Below are positions 5,969 through 6,053 of a DNA stretch of 6,053 nucleotides, piece by piece. Below the pieces are notes generated by a model, which worked only from the letters and a program-made list of their open reading frames with translations, did not search any database and was not told the DNA's origin. The stretch's first letter is position 1. Each line of letters begins with the position of its first letter. The stretch covers positions 1 through 6,053 of the forward strand of contig JAOUGG010000178.1 in assembly GCA_029857855.1 (NCBI GenBank). The letters are read 5' to 3'. Both the position numbers and the translations under genes were made by a program. The DNA is from Acidimicrobiia bacterium (lineage in GTDB: Bacteria; Actinomycetota; Acidimicrobiia; Acidimicrobiales; SZUA-35).

Positions 5969-6053
5969 ATGCGATCCGGTGTCAAACCGATTCACCGCCG
6001 CTACCAGGCCTACGCCGGGTTCGTCACCACGCCCCAGTACTTCGACGACAGCC
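5969..6053 (+). CDS. Start of an unidentified gene (3' truncated by window edge)
   Basis: ATG 5969 follows a near-perfect AAGGAGG and opens a frame that runs to the window end with no stop, giving 28 complete codons. The protein begins MRSGVKPIHRRYQAYAGF and continues VTTPQYFDDS. It is basic at the very N-terminus, without a hydrophobic signal or membrane segment. I do not recognise the family from so little sequence. The 18-base distance from the flavoenzyme stop, on the same strand and without a terminator, indicates one operon. A role in the same amine or one-carbon pathway is plausible but is inference only. Confidence 0.7.
   Translation, partial: MRSGVKPIHRRYQAYAGFVTTPQYFDDS

Noticed and set aside
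1..6053. CRISPR, tRNA, rRNA, insertion sequence, toxin-antitoxin or defence system
   Set aside because: No regularly spaced direct repeats, tRNA-like cloverleaf, transposase motifs, terminal inverted repeats or small gene pairs were seen. Gene content is metabolic and base composition looks even throughout.

Overview
The window comes from a GC-rich bacterial chromosome, roughly two-thirds G+C by eye. Codon third positions are strongly G/C, which gives long open shadow frames on the opposite strand. A Tat-type signal peptide, a probable leaderless start behind a TANNNT -10 box, and the protein styles suggest a high-GC actinobacterium-like organism. This taxonomic call is inference; no marker gene is present. 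I see no rRNA, tRNA, CRISPR array, insertion sequence or phage gene, and the window reads as ordinary metabolic chromosome.

Region 1 (1-1571, + strand) holds the C-terminal part of a probable class I SAM-dependent methyltransferase. Five bases after its stop, a complete TauD/TfdA-type Fe(II)/2-oxoglutarate dioxygenase begins. The two look like one transcription unit that starts upstream of the window.

Region 2 (1587-3251, - strand) is a complete amidase-signature enzyme with a Tat signal peptide. It is most like secreted peptide amidases and converges on the dioxygenase with only 15 bases between the two stop codons. Its start is fixed by a strong GGAGGAG ribosome binding site.

Region 3 (3252-3412) is the 161-base divergent spacer between the amidase and the next gene. 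It holds the amidase ribosome binding site and leader palindromes, a possible minus-strand promoter, and next to the rightward gene a compact set of three related half-sites (TGGTTCA, TGTACCA, TGGTACA). The last half-site overlaps a -10 box lying 7 bases before the rightward ATG. This is the most interesting signal in the window.

Region 4 (3413-6053, + strand) contains a complete two-module flavoenzyme: an FAD-dependent amine oxidoreductase fused to a GcvT-like folate-binding module, in the dimethylglycine/sarcosine dehydrogenase group. It is followed after 18 bases, with its own ribosome binding site, by the first 28 codons of a gene I cannot identify.

Taken together, the right half suggests oxidative N-demethylation of an N-methylated amino acid with transfer of the one-carbon unit to tetrahydrofolate. 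The exported amidase may act on amide or peptide material outside the membrane, and the left-hand methyltransferase/dioxygenase pair would modify a small molecule of unknown identity. Substrates cannot be read from the sequence. I found no convincing evidence of a wholly new biological system.
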